6,028 bases of DNA from assembly GCA_022361535.1 (NCBI GenBank), contig JAKSAU010000091.1:1-6028 (forward strand), in the 5' to 3' direction. The notes below the pieces were generated by a model. The model was given only the letters and a program-made list of their open reading frames with translations. It had not been told where the DNA came from and made no database searches. Made by a program: the position numbers and the translations under genes. Source of the DNA: Desulfobacterales bacterium (lineage in GTDB: Bacteria; Desulfobacterota; Desulfobacteria; Desulfobacterales; Desulfobacteraceae). Of the stretch, positions 5,512 to 6,028 are shown piece after piece. Position 1 is the stretch's first letter; every line of letters starts with the position of its first letter.

Positions 5512-6028
5512 ATGAGTGATTTAAGCTGGCTACCCCGTGAATCCGGACTCAAGGACCATCACCTTTGGACAGAAGACCTTTTTTCCGATGAAGCCCCAGG
5601 TGTCATGTATGAGAAAAAAACTATCATGGACCCCAAAGGCAATCCGGTTGAAGGTCTCTATTCAGCCTGGGTCACCCTGAACAATCCCAGGCAGTACAAC
5701 TCCTACACCACTGATATGGTCAAGGCTGTGATCGGCGGATTCCACAGGGCATCTGCAGATTCATCTGTGGTTGCCTGTATTTTCACAGCTATGGGGAACA
5801 AGGCCTTTTGTACCGGGGGCAACACCAAAGAATATGCAGAGTACTACGCAGCCCGACCCAATGAATACGGGCTGTACATGGACCTTTTCAATACCATGGT
5901 AGACACCATCCTTTTCTGTAAAAAACCCACCATCTGCCGGGTCAACGGCATGCGGGTAGCTGGCGGTCAGGAGATCGGTATGGCCTGCGATACTACTATC
6001 TCAAGCGATCTTGCAATCTTCGGACAGG
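5512..6028 (+). CDS. bamA: 6-oxocyclohex-1-ene-1-carbonyl-CoA hydrolase, 5' part (cut by window end)
   Basis: The reading frame is open from ATG 5512 to the window edge, giving 172 complete codons; the full protein is usually about 375-385 residues, so rather less than half is visible. It belongs to the crotonase superfamily and cleaves the alicyclic ring of 6-oxocyclohex-1-ene-1-carbonyl-CoA, with addition of two waters, to give 3-hydroxypimelyl-CoA. Diagnostic segments are an extended N-terminus beginning MSDLSWLPRESGLKDHHLW, the oxyanion-hole motif AFCTGGNTKEYAEYYA (98-113), RPNEYGLYMDLFNTMVDTI (115-133), and GMRVAGGQEIGMACD (146-160), where E154 matches the first crotonase glutamate. These stretches are among the most conserved in BamA and are widely used as a marker of anaerobic aromatic degradation, so recognition is firm. 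The frame stops at GQ, just where the second active-site region would begin. Codon use matches the neighbouring genes and nothing suggests damage. Confidence 0.95.
   Translation, partial: MSDLSWLPRESGLKDHHLWTEDLFSDEAPGVMYEKKTIMDPKGNPVEGLYSAWVTLNNPRQYNSYTTDMVKAVIGGFHRASADSSVVACIFTAMGNKAFCTGGNTKEYAEYYAARPNEYGLYMDLFNTMVDTILFCKKPTICRVNGMRVAGGQEIGMACDTTISSDLAIFGQ

Noticed and set aside
1..6028. CRISPR array, tRNA/rRNA gene or insertion sequence
   Set aside because: No regularly spaced direct repeats, no cloverleaf or rRNA segments, and no transposase frame are visible.

Overview
This window is most likely from a mesophilic, strictly anaerobic, aromatic-degrading bacterium, probably a sulfate-reducing Desulfobacterota (Desulfobacterales type). 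That placement is inferred from gene content: all six genes are on the + strand, and four match the tungsten-dependent (class II) benzoyl-CoA pathway or its electron-transfer module. Base composition is moderate and even, with no sign of a recent foreign insert inside the coding regions.

Layout: (1) 38-1963, a flavin/FeS protein that fuses a NuoE-like [2Fe-2S] domain, a NuoF-like FMN/NAD(H) core and a C-terminal 2[4Fe-4S] ferredoxin (BamH type). (2) 1960-2544, a short NuoG/HoxU-like FeS protein, overlapping gene 1 by ATGA. (3) 2557-3327, a crotonase-fold cyclohexa-1,5-diene-1-carbonyl-CoA hydratase (bamR). (4) 3346-4188, an FdhD-family sulfurtransferase-like protein. (5) 4247-5320, an NAD-dependent zinc 6-hydroxycyclohex-1-ene-1-carbonyl-CoA dehydrogenase (bamQ). 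(6) 5512 to beyond the window end, the 5' part of the ring-opening 6-oxocyclohex-1-ene-1-carbonyl-CoA hydrolase (bamA). Between bamQ and bamA is a 191-bp gap that holds a roughly 120-bp imperfect palindrome.

How the genes fit together: BamR hydrates the cyclic dienoyl-CoA made by benzoyl-CoA reductase, BamQ oxidises the resulting alcohol with NAD+, and BamA cleaves the ring to 3-hydroxypimelyl-CoA. The NuoEF/NuoG-like pair would exchange electrons between NAD(H) and ferredoxin-type carriers, probably for the benzoyl-CoA reductase complex. The FdhD-like protein sits between bamR and bamQ. In its known family it sulfurates a bis-pterin metal cofactor, so a role in maturing the tungsten enzyme BamB is an attractive but unproven guess.

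The three things most worth a second look are the palindromic element 5374-5493, the FdhD-like protein whose usual CxxC site has only one cysteine, and a perfect 9-bp stem that encloses the fdhD-like start codon and begins at the bamR stop codon.
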